DNA of 64,000 bases from Oxytropis ochrocephala (Eukaryota > Streptophyta > Magnoliopsida > Fabales > Fabaceae), in NCBI GenBank assembly GCA_020916435.1, contig CM037090.1:43816079-43880078 (forward strand). Reading direction: 5' to 3'. Shown piece after piece: positions 12,774-25,071 of this stretch (positions are counted from its first letter, which is position 1; every line of letters starts with the position of its first letter). The translations under genes and the position numbers were made by a program. Below the pieces are notes generated by a model, which was not told the DNA's origin, did no database searches, and worked only from the letters and a program-made list of their open reading frames with translations.

Positions 12774-13234
12774 CAATTCATTTACCTTCCCCATGCATGA
12801 CATCAATACCCTATCCCATTTGTCCTTGTCTTCATCCAAGAATACCAAAAACTTTAGCCTCTGATTAGGGGAAAAAATGGGACGAAAGAAAGGTATAGGA
12901 AAGGAAAAAAAAATTGTAGATCATAAGATGTTTCTCTTCCCTTATTTTTTTAAGATAAACTTTCTCTTCCCTTATTTGATTGGAAACAAAATAAGAGGAA
13001 AGAAAGTGTATATGTATGAAATGACAACACTAACATTTACTAATAAAAGTAAAATATTTTTTAATTCAATACATTAATTTTGATGCAAAGATAAATATGT
13101 AATTTACGCCACCAGTCAAATGTGCGGGAACAGTATCACAATTACAAAAATAAATGCAACAACTACAAGTGGGCTGTAAATAATTATAGCGATGGTCTAC
13201 AGTTTAATATACATCTTAATTACCAATACAACAC

Positions 13235-13384
13235 TAATTTGTTTTTAAGATCAAAAGTAGCACCTTTACTCTTAAAAATGACAAACAAAATTGCTGTCAA
13301 TATCACAACTAATTTGTTTTTAAGATCAAAAGTAGCACCTTTACTCTTAAAAATGACAAACAAAATTGTTGTCGATATCACAAC
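13235..13384. repeat. 75-bp tandem duplication
   Basis: Two adjacent copies of a unit starting TAATTTGTTTTTAAGATC and containing AGTAGCACCTTTACTC. The frame stays open across both because 75 is a multiple of three, but I see no other coding evidence. Confidence 0.8.
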
Positions 13385-13939
13385 TATCTTCTTCTTATCT
13401 AATTTTCCATTTTTTAATTTCTTAATTTTTTTAATTTGTTGTTCAACAACTTAGAAAATGATTTAATTAATGGTGACAGTACACATGATTTAACACCTAA
13501 CATTGATATTTGATGCTACTTTTGTGCTTAAAGAAAAAATGGCACTATATTGGTAACTAATTAATAAAATAGTCTTACAATTTTTTTACCCCTACTTTCA
13601 ATGTTTCATTCATTCAGCAATTCCAGAACACGTACCACGTATCAGATTGAAAACCATCTTATTTGACTACAAAATTATTAAACTATTTTGCTGGAACTTT
13701 ATTTGGCATGCTATATTGATTTTTATTATATCAAAATTGGATATACACAAAGAAAACATCCCAAAAAACAAATTGAAAGTAAAATACCTTATGCCTTAAT
13801 ACCCATAGCTATTCAGTTAGAAACGGAAAAAAAACATAATTCGGTTACACATTGTTCAATATAAATTAAAACAAACTAAACATTTAACTAATTTGCTACA
13901 CATAAGACATATCCACCTAAAACATAACATGTGTCCATC

Positions 13940-14570
13940 AATGTCCTTCACTAAAAGAATGATTCTCCGATTATAAACAGGTATTTCCAATTTTATCCAA
14001 TAGTTCTCAGGAAATAGATTTTCTTGGTAGGTAGTCTGCCACCCAAAGAGCTCACCATTTTCATGGACCAAAGGACTTTCAAGGAGCAAAACACAATCTC
14101 AATGTTGACCAATACATCAGTGAAAATAACTCCTATGCTACATTTTTCTGGGAACAGAACTTCATAATAATCCAAAGGCAGTTGCTGAAAAAAATAACAA
14201 TTTTTAATAGGGTTTTCATTGTAAAAAATTAACAAAATTTTAAGAAGTAAAAATTATAAACGATTACCAAAAGAGGAGTCGAGACAGCAAAATAAGTCCA
14301 ATTTACAGCGAGCTTCAATACCAATATAGGTTTTTTGGCAAAGGTCATAATCGGTTGAAAATGCTTTGCAATAAATGCATCATGGTCAAGCATCTACATA
14401 AATACAAAAATTAAGGTTACACAGAAAAAAATATATATACAATCATACCTGATAAATACAATCATACCTGATGCGGAAGAAACTCCATCTCAAAGTGCTC
14501 AAACTTAATATTTAAAGGATAGCAATATTGTCTTCGAGTGAACTCAATAATAGAGGCCAACATCTGATGG
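13940..14570 (-). pseudogene. B3 domain protein fragment, copy 2
   Basis: Three exon-like blocks on the minus strand align with copy 1 at 5537-6490. Exon 1 ends at 14468 (YPLNIKFE, EFLPHQ, then GTATGA). Exon 2 spans 14396-14268 (FQPIMTFAKKPILVL, ending before GTAATC). Exon 3 starts at 14184 after TTTTTTTCAG (LPLDYYEVLFPE) and later reads LFGWQTTYQENLFPENYW after a frameshift. The exon encoding the first B3 core in copy 1 is absent here. It matches the C-terminal half of plant double-B3 proteins; it is captured and not functional. Confidence 0.6.
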
Positions 14571-15697
14571 GGAAAAAATTGAAATCATAAAATGCATACC
14601 TCCAATTAATGAGAGTAAAGATAGTCATCTTAATGAGAAGAATTCATAAAATCTTACTGGTTCAAACCCTTATAATATTTCATAAAACTAATTCTACAAC
14701 CCAAGCCAATGCTAAAATTGGAACAATGACTAACATGATAATAAAAGTGATTAACTCTCCATCTAAGATGGCAAAAAATATGTAGACAATTGCGAAAATG
14801 GTCAAAAGAAAATGAAACTTGTGGTTCATCTGGTTAGAATAAATAAGAAAACTGTTAAAGTGAAGGATGTTAAAACTTGAGATTAAAATGTGATTTTATA
14901 GAGACAACTTTTGTGAAGTGTGCCATTTATTACCATTAATCACTTTCTACTACCACTCCTTTCACTTTAAAACCGTTGAATACCATATAAAATACCACCG
15001 ACAAAAATTTTCCCCTAAAACTGAACCTACTTAGAGCTACAAATTGTAAAAGTCATCTCAATGACACCACATTATGAACCTAATGAAAGATATTACCAAC
15101 CTCTGCTGCTCCTCTACGTCTCTCCCAACCCATTTATCTCCTAACATCTGCATCTCTATCATCTTGTTTTCTATCCCTTTTGGATTTGAGGGGATATGGA
15201 GAAAGTTGTAAGTTTTGTGTTGAGTTTTTGCTACAATGGGGGGTTTGAAGTTGATGATAACGTTGGAAGAAGAAGGGGGCGAAACAAAGGAAAAAAAATA
15301 AAGGAGGAGTGGGTTGTGTGAGACTCTAATGTCACAGTGTGTCCCTACTAAACAGTATCCTATCATGTGACTTTGCAAAACACTATTCATGAACAGTAAC
15401 ACTGTTTCAACATGAACAGTGACACTATTCCCTACTCAAAACACTATTCATGGTGTCCCTACCTCTGCTGCTTATCATGTGATTTAACTTTGTACTATTC
15501 ATAAAGCAAGAATCATTGTTTCACTCATGAGAATCATTTGTTCATACGTTGGAAATCTTGTTCATGAGCGAGCCGTCACTTTTTGACCAAAATTGAACAC
15601 AGCAAAGCGACCAAATGAAAAATTTGGGAGTCCGCCAAAATGCCAAAATGGCGCCTAAATCTGATTTTAGCCACTCACTCCCTTTTATGTATTAAGA
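14571..15697. other. 5' part of the Helitron, no gene seen
   Basis: Contains palindromic words of the type ACTATTCATGAACAGT (15370-15450), matching motifs at the other side of the element, and the 5' terminus at 15697. The minus-strand ORF at 15058-15402 has no recognisable domain. Confidence 0.4.
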
Positions 15698-15733
15698 TTA
15701 TTATTATTATTATTATTAGACTAGTTCATCACC

Positions 15734-15831
15734 TGTTGCTACTAAATACATTATCTTACCCAAAAGTATTTGGATGAGATAGTTGCTACCAAATACAGAT
15801 TATCTTACCCAAAAGTACTTGGATGAGATGG
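15734..15831. repeat. 48-bp tandem duplication
   Basis: Two copies of a unit starting GTTGCTAC and containing TATCTTACCCAAAAGTA, immediately before a SINE-like segment and just outside the Helitron. Confidence 0.7.
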
Positions 15832-15965
15832 TAATTAAGGGTCTCATTTAGCTTAACCAACGTCCTGGGTTCGAGTCCAGCCTTGAGCATGTAGTAGGAG
15901 AGAGAGTTTTATTGCTCATTGTGGTCCTACCCGGCTCGAAGGATTAGTCATTACAGTTGTTTTCT
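15832..15965 (+). mobile_element. tRNA-derived SINE
   Basis: Contains the B box GGTTCGAGTCC (15869-15879) preceded by an A-box-like TTTAGCTTAACCAACG. The rest (GCTCATTGTGGTCCTACCC, GGCTCGAAGGATTAGTC) matches the copies at 24820 and 27250, which establishes a repeat family of about 150 bp. Confidence 0.6.
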
Positions 15966-16381
15966 ATTTTAATTGTACTTTATTTAGACTTTCAAATAAA
16001 GATAGAAATAAGACTATTAAAATATAAATTTAAAAATTTATTTTCTAAACATCTTAATTATTAGTATGATTATCTTAAAGTAATAGCAAAACAATTTATA
16101 CAATTTTTTTAATGATTAAATAAATGTAACCTATAATTAAACATGTCCTTTTATATCACTTTACACTTATTAGTTAGTTTAACTGCCAATTTTACTAAAC
16201 ACTTCATTCTCCATCAACTAGCTTATCCTCTATTCCGCTATAAGCTATACGTTATCAATTAGCTTATCTCCTATCCGCTATAAGCTCATCTACTATCCAC
16301 TCTCTGCTTTTTTGCCAAACAGAGCCTAAGCTTTAAAATAGTAGGCTTTGGGCTAAGTGGTCGTAAGCTATTAGGCTTGGG
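15966..16381. other. AT-rich spacer, no gene seen
   Basis: Contains short diverged repeats (TAGCTTATCTCCTATCCGCTATAAGC at 16225-16290 in two versions) and ends with the left target duplication GGCTTGGG of the hAT element. Confidence 0.5.
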
Positions 16382-16559
16382 CAGTGGCGGATCTTGCCCC
16401 AAATATTAAGGGGAGCCGTTAACAACTACAACTAATTAAAATATTATAATATAAATTTAAAAGAACAACATATAGTTTTACCAAAGATTCAAAATAACAT
16501 CAACACAAGTACACAACAAAAATATAATAATATATATGAAAAGAGAGACGTACTAGGAG

Positions 16560-19500
16560 TTAAAGTGCCGCCCTTCGTTCTTTTAAAGCCTTGAAATCAT
16601 CAATAATTGAATCATTGCTAAAGTTATCAGCTATCTCTTGTTCAATATAAATCATCATACTGTCAGCAAGAAATTCATCCTCCATCTTATTACGCAACCT
16701 TGTTTTAATTATCTTCATTGCTGAAAATGATCTTTCAGTAGTAGCTGTAGAAACTGGAAGAGTTAAAACAAGGCGAATTATACGATAAATCAAGTAATAT
16801 GTCTTCGCCTTCCCTGTTTTTTCCAAAGCTTGACACAATTCAGACATAGTCGACAAGTTATTCAAATCTGAATGATTAACAGCTTCAAGAATAAAGTGTT
16901 GAAGTTGATATATCAACTTTGTTTTGTCTTGCTCACTAAAATCCACCGGATAGAATTTGTCCACCAGAGCACATATATCATCCATATCAAATGCTTTGTA
17001 AATATCTTTAGGAACCAAACTATTGCTTAGACTCAAAAGCTCCATTGTTTGCACATTAAACCTGTGATACAATTCCTGCAATTGTTGATCAATTGTAACA
17101 AAAAAGAGATTCACTCTAAAATGTTGACCCATTTGTGATGTGGTCCTTACGATGATGAGCACGCCCATCACGCTCTATATAAACAGCATTACAATCAGGA
17201 GAATCAATATTATGTTGTTTACAAAATAATGTCACATTTTTCAATAACCGATCCCATCCATCATCTCTCAATTTCTGAATTAATGTTTTTGTAGTGGCGA
17301 CTAAATGTATGGCATTCAGTATATCTTGGGATTTCTGTTGTAAAGCTTGACAAAGACAATCTGTAATTCCCATAGTCTCTTTCATCATGTGCAAAATCAA
17401 TATGAACTCAAATGATTTCATAATCTTGTAAGCACCATTAGCATCCCCTTTTTGAACATAACCTGATCTAGTTTTGCTTAAATCTTGAAGAACCACACAA
17501 GTTGCATCATACATATTTATCATACTACAAATAGAACAAAAATGTGAGCTCCAACGAGTGTCTCCAGCTCGCTTCAAAATGCCCACCTGATTTTGTCCTT
17601 TACCACTATCAAGTTCACCAATCTCTAGTAAAAATGATATCTCCTCTAATTTGGCAGCTTGCAGCTCATCATGACGCTTAGGAGAGGAACATACAACATT
17701 GACAACAAAAGTCAAGTCTTTAAAGAAATCATGAATAAGGAAAACTTCTCTAGAAGCAGCAACCAAAGCAAGTTGTAATCTATGTGCAAAGCAATGTATG
17801 TAATAAGCATAAGGACAATCTTTGAGAAATAATGCTTGCAATCCATTCCACTCTCCTCTCATATTACTAGCACCATCATACCCTTGCCCACGGATGTTTA
17901 AAACATCTAAACCATACCGAGAAAGAACGTCACAAACCGCCTTTTTAAGAGTGATAGCCTTAGTGTCCTTAACATGCACAAGATCAAAAAACCGTTCTTG
18001 TATACAACCATTTTTATCAACAAACCTCAAAATAATAGCCATTTGCTCCCTTAGAGATTCATCACGTGATTCATCAACAATTATGCAAAATTTAGAATCC
18101 CCAATCTCTTCTCGGATATAGCTTCTCATTTTACTAGAAATGATATGCAGGATTTCCTTTTGAATTAGATGAGAAGTATACTTTGAATTGTATGTGTCAT
18201 ACCCCAATTTTGTCCGGCTTAGGTCAAAACCCTAATTTTCCCCAAAATAAATAACCAGAGGAGAAGAGAGCATCATGCATTGCATTTAGGGTTCTAAAAG
18301 TCATTTCAAAGCTTCTAAAATCATTTTTGAAGTTGGAATCCACTTCTTAAACAAATTAGGGTTTTTCAGTGCAAAAGGGCATTTCGGTCATTTTGCAAAT
18401 AAAAGACAATTCCTCAAAACAAGTCATCCAACATGCATTTCAAGGTACTAGAGGTCACTCCTAGGGTGGAAAATCATTTTTGAGGTGGAAATGTGTTTCA
18501 GGTAAAAAAACTAGGGTTTTTAGAGTGAAAGGGCATTTTGGTCATTTCACAATAAAAACGGTCTTTTGTCCCAAATCCTTGGATAATCATCAATGATTTA
18601 TTTGAGGGATATTTGTGCCCCATTGTGATTATTTTTGCGCATAAACATTAAACCTTTTGGCCTAAAAACCTAGTTTTTGGATAGAAGGGTAAAATGGTCT
18701 TTTCCTTTGAGGTGGGGTAAATAAATCAATTTTGGGATTGGTGAGATCATAAAATTCAGAGCCCAATCATTGAATCATGGATATAGCCCAAAATGGCATG
18801 AACTAGGAAGAATAATCTAGAAGGGAATATTCTACATCATTTGAATTTTGAAAGGATAAGGATAAGAACAATAGTACAATTTGCAATTCCACTCACTCTC
18901 TCACACTCCTTGCTGCGAAATAACAGCCCATAATCACCCCATTTCCATTTATTTTTATTGTTTGCAAATTGTATTAAATCATGGCCATTCATTCAAGTGT
19001 GAAAATCAATCCTCACCTTTCATTTGAATTAAAATGGCACTTGTGTAATAAGCTTTGTAGAAAAATACAATTTTGTAATTAAGCTTATCCTTCACCACCT
19101 CACCTTAAGCTGCACACTTCAGCCCTCTCTCTCCCCCATTTTTGTGTTTTAATTACCCTCAATCCATGTGATCTTGCATCTTGACCATTGATTCAAAATT
19201 CATCTCAAATCCTATTGGTTTGCAAGAGTTACATTGTCTTAATTACCCTTTAAGTTTTCACTTCATATAAAAGCCCAAAAAAAGACCTAGCTCACAGAGA
19301 CACTCTCATTTTACCCTAGCACTCTTCCCTCTCCTTCTCCTCTCTCAAAACCGAACCCTCCTCCTTCATCTCCTCCCCTCATTTTCCAACTTTCATCCAC
19401 CAAATCACCTAAAACCTACTTCATCTTCACATATCTTCTTCTCTTCACCTTTGGTTCCATTTTTACACCAAAAAGGAGCTTGCTTTCTTGAAGTGTGCGT

Positions 19501-22500
19501 GGTATTGTTGGTGTTCTTGGTTTTGATCTTCATTTTTCTACTCTTTTCTAGTTGATCTTGAGGTAAACATCACATCTCTTGCATTTTTTTAACTATTAGC
19601 ATGTAAATCTCTCTTCTACTCCTCTATCCTCTCCAAGAGGCTTAGAGGGTTCATTTCAAACATTATGTCAAGGACATTGGGAGCCTTGGGTGTTTGAAGT
19701 GGACCCTTGGCCTTGAGGAGAGGTTTCTTGTGTTTTCAACCATGTTCTTGCATTTTTTCATACTCATTTTGTCATTTTTGCATAAATAAAATTTTCATGT
19801 GATATATGCATTCCTTTGTTCATGTCATAACTTGCAAGTTGAGATTTAGCTTGATTCATGAGGGTGATGATTCGGTTTTAGATCTCTAAGATTTAGACTT
19901 GTTGTTGTTTTTTCTCACTTCTTGATTCATGTGAATAAAATGCTTGATGTGTATGATTTGTTTCATGTGTGGATCTTGAATTTAATCATGAAATAACTTG
20001 ATGATTTGTGCACATGTGGTTTCGGCCATAGGGTTGTATTTTAGGGTTCATCCTAATGCTTAAAATTTGTGTTTGATCTTGTGTAGAAATGTGCAAGAAT
20101 GTTAATGTGTTTTTAACCTTTTTACCACTTATTCATTTTTACCTTACCACATCATTCCCTTTTCACTTAAAACCCTAAAAACGTTTTACCTTTTACTTTT
20201 ACCATTTACCCTCACTTAAATAATTCACCACATTCACTCAAGTAAGTTACCATTTCATTAATAATTTACCTTTACTTTTTACCTTTCTTAAATTACAAAA
20301 AGACCCAAAACATTTTCTAGTTTACATTTATAATTTTTTCAACTTTATAAAATCAACCCAAAAATACTTTTTACCACTTTTTCCTAAGACTTTAAAAACA
20401 CCAAAACATTTCACCATCTCCTAAGAATAAGGTAACTAAATTTTTACCATTTCTTATGACACCCCCTCACACACTTGCACTTAAGTAAAACCTTATTCAT
20501 TCTTTTGCATACTCTCTTGTTTTAATCTTCATGCCTTTTCATATCTTCATATCTCTTGCATATTCCTTTGCACTCTCACTTGTTAGTACCTCATGCATCC
20601 TAACTTGTTTATATTCTTTGCATTCTCACATGTCCATTCATAATTAAATAATCATGCATCCTCACATGTTCAAATGCTCATACATTCTTATGTACTCATG
20701 CATCCTTGTATATACTCATTCTTGCATCCATTCTCAAATGTTCATGCATTTACATGCATTCATGCCTATCTAATCTAGCACATCATGATCATATGCTCAT
20801 GCATTAATATACTTGTTCAATCATGTATTCAATTAATCATGTATTCATTTGTTCATGGCAACTTGTAGATATTCTTCATGTTTGCTTTGCTTATGCTTTC
20901 TTATTGTTGTCTTGGTTTGGATTTGAAAAGATTTGAAATGTTCTACTTCTTTTTCAAATTTGAAATCACTTGTTTTCAAATAAAAAACCCTAAGGCATTT
21001 TCCTAAATAAAATCATTAACCATCACTCGAAGCCGTTGCTTGTTTGATCGTTAATGAGGAGTTATTAGTGATTGTCACTCGAAGCCTTTGCTTGTTTGAC
21101 TATTATGAAAGCTCCCACACATTAAATAAACAACAACAAAAAACAACTAATTCAAACTTCCAAAATAACACGAGCTATTAGCTCACCACCTTTTCAAAAC
21201 TATTTTCAAAAGAATAATACGACGTTGTCGCTTGTAATCACTCGAAGCCATTGCTTGTTTGATTACCAGTTCCAACTCTCTTTTCTTTCGAGTTAATACC
21301 GAATGCCACTCGAAGACTTTGCTTGTTTGGTGTTCGCGAACACTCGAGTCTTATTTCAAAAACTCCAAAAGCACTTTCAAAAATCACAAAGCCGTTTTCA
21401 CACGCAAAACTGAGAACTACGTTGCTTTGATCCCTCAGCCAGTGAGGGTACGTAGGACCGGGTTCATGTCCCGTCAAGCACACCTTTAAAAAACCCATAA
21501 AAAACTGAGAACTACGTTGCTTTGATCCCTCAGCCAGTGAGGGTACGTAGGACCGGGTTCCTGTCCCGTCAAGCACGCTTTTCAAAAATCTTTGTCTTGT
21601 TCCGCTTTTCAAAGATATCAAAAACATCCCTTTTTCCCGTTTTCAATAAAGAGATTTCTCAAAAAGAAAAGAGAATAAATAGAACAATGTATTTCAAGTC
21701 AAACATTTCAAAACCACATCAAATTAATGGTTCCCTTTCGGTAGAAAGGGCGCGTGGGGTGCTAATACCTTCCCCATGCGCAACCGACCCCCGAACCTAC
21801 ATCTCTAAGTTTTCGAAAGACCACCCGCTTTCAAAAAGGTTTTTTCAATGTTTTCCTAAAATAAAATATTGGTGGCGGCTCTACTGATTTTCAACGTTGT
21901 CAAACTGAAAAGTCCCAAACCGGATTTTTCGGGGCGCAACAGTATGGAGCATTCTCTAGCACTACTGTTGCAAGTTCATCATTGTAGGATGCTAAGAGTT
22001 TGATCAATGAAAGAAATTTACCTCTATTTTTTGATCCCTGGGATTCGTCATGTGCCTTAAAGCACAAGCTTGAGATGTGAGCCAACGAACTGAATCAATA
22101 GAGCTCCTGAGACGAAGCCTATTTTTTTAAAATTGATCAGAATTCTGCACATCAATGACATTTCTTATGTGCATAGATGGTTTGAGCAAGTCTTGAGAAG
22201 CTTTGAATGCATTATTGTGAAATGAACAAGGACTCTCTCCAATATGATTAAGCAAAGCACATTTTTACCAAAGATTGACCTTTCTCCATGCTTTGAATCC
22301 TTTTCTAGTAAAGACATCACTCCAAAATGCCCACTTGGCTTTTTCTTGAACAAGTAACAAAGCAAACAATAAGCGGCATCATTAGTCGGTGAGTACTCTA
22401 GCCATGAAGGGAAAATTTTGAACCAAGATGCTTGAAATCGCCTTGGATGCTTTTCTTCATTGAGGGGATAATTTTCAATTTGACTTTGATAAGGACCCCA

Positions 22501-22764
22501 ATTGAGATAAGCTCTTCGAACTTCATCTCTTTGATTCACTGGATATTCCCAAATTTGGGGACGCTTTCCGGGGTCACGTTCTAAATGACTAACATAAAAT
22601 TCACCAATAGTAACTTTTTGAATCTTTAAAGGTTGCTCATCTAGTTGAATTGTTTGATCATCAGGAGGATTCTTTTCAAGTGTCGACGTTGAAGGTACAC
22701 AGTTTTCATCATTGTTGGAAGCTTTCCTCTTGAAAAATGCATCAATTGTCTTATGCTTCACCAT
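16560..22764 (-). pseudogene. hAT transposase, TTF-ZnF/ZMYM1-like, disrupted
   Basis: Starts MVKHKTIDAFFKRK at 22764. The first 130 residues carry the TTF-type zinc-finger region (IWEYPVNQRDEVRRAYL, AYCLLCYLFKK). Then comes the DUF4371 region (KFCIIVDESRDESLREQMA, RGQGYDGASNMRGEWNG) and the hAT C-terminal dimerisation domain (LPVSTATTERSFSAMKIIKT) ending at 16560. Breaks: a lost base near 22260, an in-frame TAA near 22115, a 3.75-kb solo LTR at 18195-21941, and a frameshift near 17165. The reading resumes cleanly across the LTR (LENAPY | NSKYTSHLIQKEI), so the LTR hit an existing gene. This family catalyses hAT transposition in the nucleus; the copy is dead. Confidence 0.9.
18195..21941. mobile_element. 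Solo LTR, 3.75 kb, TGTCATACCCC type
   Basis: Starts TGTCATACCCCAATTTTGTC and ends GGGGCGCAACA, with 5-bp duplication GTATG at 18190-18194 and 21942-21946. There is no gag-pol inside. The right part has two copies of an internal unit (ACTACGTTGCTTTGATCCCT...TACGTAGGACCGGGTTC) at about 21415 and 21512. It also has repeated CACTCGAAGCC..TTGCTTGTTTGA words (21025-21325). A TATAAAAG at 19267 could be the LTR promoter (plus orientation). Such long LTRs with these motifs are typical of Tat/Ogre Ty3/Gypsy elements in legumes; the lineage is inference. Confidence 0.85.
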
Positions 22765-23530
22765 TGTATCACTTCTAAATAATGCATATGTCAGTTATAA
22801 TCAAATAATCACATAATATTAGGTGTTTTTTTTCTACCATTTCAATGAAGCACAGAAGCAGAGTTACAAAAAGAGATTGAGAATAGTGAAGCACAATAAA
22901 GCAAACAATGAACCACATAATCACAAATTCAATCACAGAGTTACATCACAAATTCAATCACAGAATAACACAAATCACAGAGTTAACTCACCATTTGCGT
23001 TGCGTGCGTCGTCGTCGTGTGGTGTCGTCTCGTCGTCGTCGTTGACTCGTGGAGGTGGTGACTGAATGAGGGTGCTGCTGCTGCGTGAAGGTGAACAGTG
23101 TTAGGTGAGTGATGAAGCGGAGCAGTGAGTGAGCTGAGCACAAGAACGAAGGAGGAATAGGAACTTTACCGTTAACTCAAGAACCGAGTTACAGAGAGAG
23201 ATTAAGAACGAAGAGTAGTGGTTTGTGTTGCGCGCGCGCCGCCGTGCGTGCGGTGTCGCCTCGCCGCCGCCGCGTCGTGCGTGCGGTGTCGTCTCGTCGT
23301 GAAGGTGAACGGTGTTAGGTGAGTGATGAAGCAGAGCGCGCGAAGGTGAAAAGAGGAATTGAAACATGGCTCTACACTGCTGTAACTGAAGTGAAGCGTA
23401 TTTGTGGGTTTTTTTTAAAAAATTTTAACTTTAACCCCAAAACGACGTCGTTTTGGAAGAGCTTTAAAAAAAAAGACAGAATTTTAGGGGATACCGTGGC
23501 TCCCCCCGCCTCCATTAAGTACCGCCTCTG

Positions 23531-23834
23531 GGCTTGGGGCTTTGCCTATATCAATCAAGTATCATTTGCCAAAATGAGATTTAGCATTCTACACAAGCGT
23601 CGCCCTTTTAGGGTTTTGCTGCTCTGCAAGGGTTTCCTACAATGCTAGGGTTTCCTTCTTGGCATGAGTCCCCCTTGGTTGAATCTATCCTCTAACTTTG
23701 TCACTGGATTTTGGATACTTACCTCTTCCTCCCCATTCCCACCTCCCACCTGAGCATCCTTTTTCTTTGCTTTTTACCCGATCATTTCATTTTGCTGATA
23801 CAGATCCCACTTCTATCCAGCATCGTTTCCCAAA
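23531..23834. other. Flank of hAT element and possible LINE 5' region
   Basis: After the GGCTTGGG duplication the DNA reads through AGGGTTTTGCTGC and CTAGGGTTTCCTTCTT, like a plant 5' UTR, into the LINE ORF1 remnant. It could be that LINE's 5' UTR; no proof. Confidence 0.4.
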
Positions 23835-24630
23835 TGGCCTCTAACTAGTATGACAACCCTGAGATACTTGATGAAGTGCTCATCCCTGCAAACAACAACG
23901 ACATGTTAGTGGCCCACAAAACATTGGTGGGCAAAGTTTGTACAGTCAAACCAGGAAACAAAACAGCAATCAAAATTCTCATGACACATATGCATGGAAA
24001 GAATACGATAACTTGCAAGTTTCCGACCTAGGCGACAACAAATTCTTTTTTACCATCACAGATGCTAAGGAGGTGTTTAACAAAGCTATATGGTATTTCT
24101 TTGAGCATACAATACTGGATCCCATCTATTGCTCCCCATGAACTTGATTGTGATGAAAACGCCTTTTGGGATGAAGTCCACAACCTTCCACTTGACTATC
24201 TGAATAGAAAAAATGTCTGTACTATACTGGGTAAAGTTGGAAGGGTCATGGAAGTATAGGAACCCATCTTGGAAGGCTAGGTCATTCGCCCTTTCTGCAG
24301 AGCCAAATTAAAGATTGATATTACCAAACCCCTGCATGCGGGGTGTTGGGTTCCTAGGCCTAACCTTCCAAATTTGTGGGCTAACTACAGGTACAAACGT
24401 CTACAAGAACTATGCTTTAACTGTGGTATCCTGGGCCATGAGCATAAAACCTGTAGAAAACCTAGGGTTATGTCTACCTTTGATATATTTGTTTCTAAGT
24501 ATGACTATGGGATTGGGGTCCCAGCTCTTAAAACGTCTATAGCTGCTCTGTTGAAGGAGCATCAGAAGAGGAATGAAGCTAATGAACCAAAAGTGATAGT
24601 TTTCCTAAACCAACAGATATTAGATATGGA
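23835..24630 (+). pseudogene. LINE ORF1 (gag-like, DUF4283 and CCHC) remnant
   Basis: Starting at ATGGCC (23835) the three frames together give a DUF4283-type N-terminal domain (VGKVCTVKPGNKTAIKI, LQVSDLGDNKFFFTI). A linker follows, then ANYRYKRLQELCFNCGILGH and a CCHC knuckle C-x2-C-x4-H-x4-C (CFNCGILGHEHKTC). It carries several stops (the first at codon 5) and frameshifts. In plant LINEs this protein binds the element RNA. No endonuclease or RT follows, so only the 5' portion is left. Confidence 0.8.
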
Positions 24631-24819
24631 TTTCACATTCAGTATTTTTTTAAATAACACAAAAATAAATAATACTACAAGTGTAACATTATTTATCTAA
24701 ATGACACGTTTTAAAATACTAAGGTAATTGTGTTTAGAAAATTTGATAGCACAACATTATTGCTTTATGATTTTTAATTAGTTAGTTGACTTTTTACAAT
24801 TTCTTTTCAAAGTGCACTA

Positions 24820-24975
24820 GATATTTCAGCTTAACCAAGGTCTTGAGTTCGAATCCAGCATTGAGAATGCAAGAGCGTTAAATCTTTTGAGAGAGAGCTT
24901 TATCACCCATTGTGGTTTCTACCCAGCTCGAGGGATTAGTCTCTGCAGTTGTGCGCAGAGGATACCCGATACACA
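24820..24975 (+). mobile_element. tRNA-derived SINE
   Basis: B box GAGTTCGAATCC (24845-24856) preceded by TTTCAGCTTAACCAAGGTC. The body (CACCCATTGTGGTTTCTACC, GGATTAGTCTCTGCAG) is shared with the SINEs at 15832 and 27250. Confidence 0.6.
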
Positions 24976-25071
24976 CCAAAAAAGTGCACTTGACATTGTT
25001 TATATATATTTTCCATATTTTCATGTTGTTAGTATGCTTTTGCTTACTTTAGGATCTGGAAAGTTATTAGG

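Larger units (their letters stand above)
5125..15697 (-). mobile_element. Helitron carrying B3 gene fragments
   Basis: Read on the minus strand the element begins TCTTAATACATAAAAGGGAG next to host A (15698 on the plus strand is T). It ends with a 9-bp-stem hairpin and CTAG next to host T. Both flanks are the same TTA microsatellite (5111-5124 and 15698-15718), as expected for insertion between A and T with no target duplication. It is 10.6 kb long, or about 7.9 kb without the solo LTR at 7169-9817. It carries two B3-domain gene fragments, local duplications and many TGAACAGT-type motifs near both ends. No Rep or helicase is visible, so it is probably non-autonomous. Termini and empty site are seen; the class assignment follows from known Helitron structure. 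Confidence 0.75.
16382..23530 (-). mobile_element. hAT transposon interrupted by a solo LTR
   Basis: Termini CAGTGGCGGA and ACCGCCTCTG form short imperfect inverted repeats. They are flanked by a perfect 8-bp duplication GGCTTGGG (16374-16381 and 23531-23538), as expected for hAT. The element is 7.15 kb, or about 3.4 kb without the solo LTR at 18195-21941. It encodes a ZMYM1-like TTF-zinc-finger transposase on the minus strand. The 5' subterminal part (22980-23340) is GC-rich with CGTCGTCGT runs and a direct repeat (GTGAAGGTGAAC...GTTAGGTGAGTGATGAAGC) about 225 bp apart. The transposase is broken, so this copy is inactive by itself. Confidence 0.9.

Noticed and set aside
12519..12864. Overlapping ORFs on both strands in the 430-bp repeat
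   Set aside because: Frames are not conserved in the duplicate at 11000-11430, and neither translation has a recognisable domain.
15869..15879. tRNA gene suggested by a good B box
   Set aside because: No acceptor stem or anticodon loop can be folded around it, and the flanks match other SINE copies. I found no genuine tRNA or rRNA gene in the window.
16382..23530. Treating 18195-21941 as part of the hAT element
   Set aside because: It has its own TG...CA ends and GTATG duplication, and the transposase reading is continuous once it is set aside.
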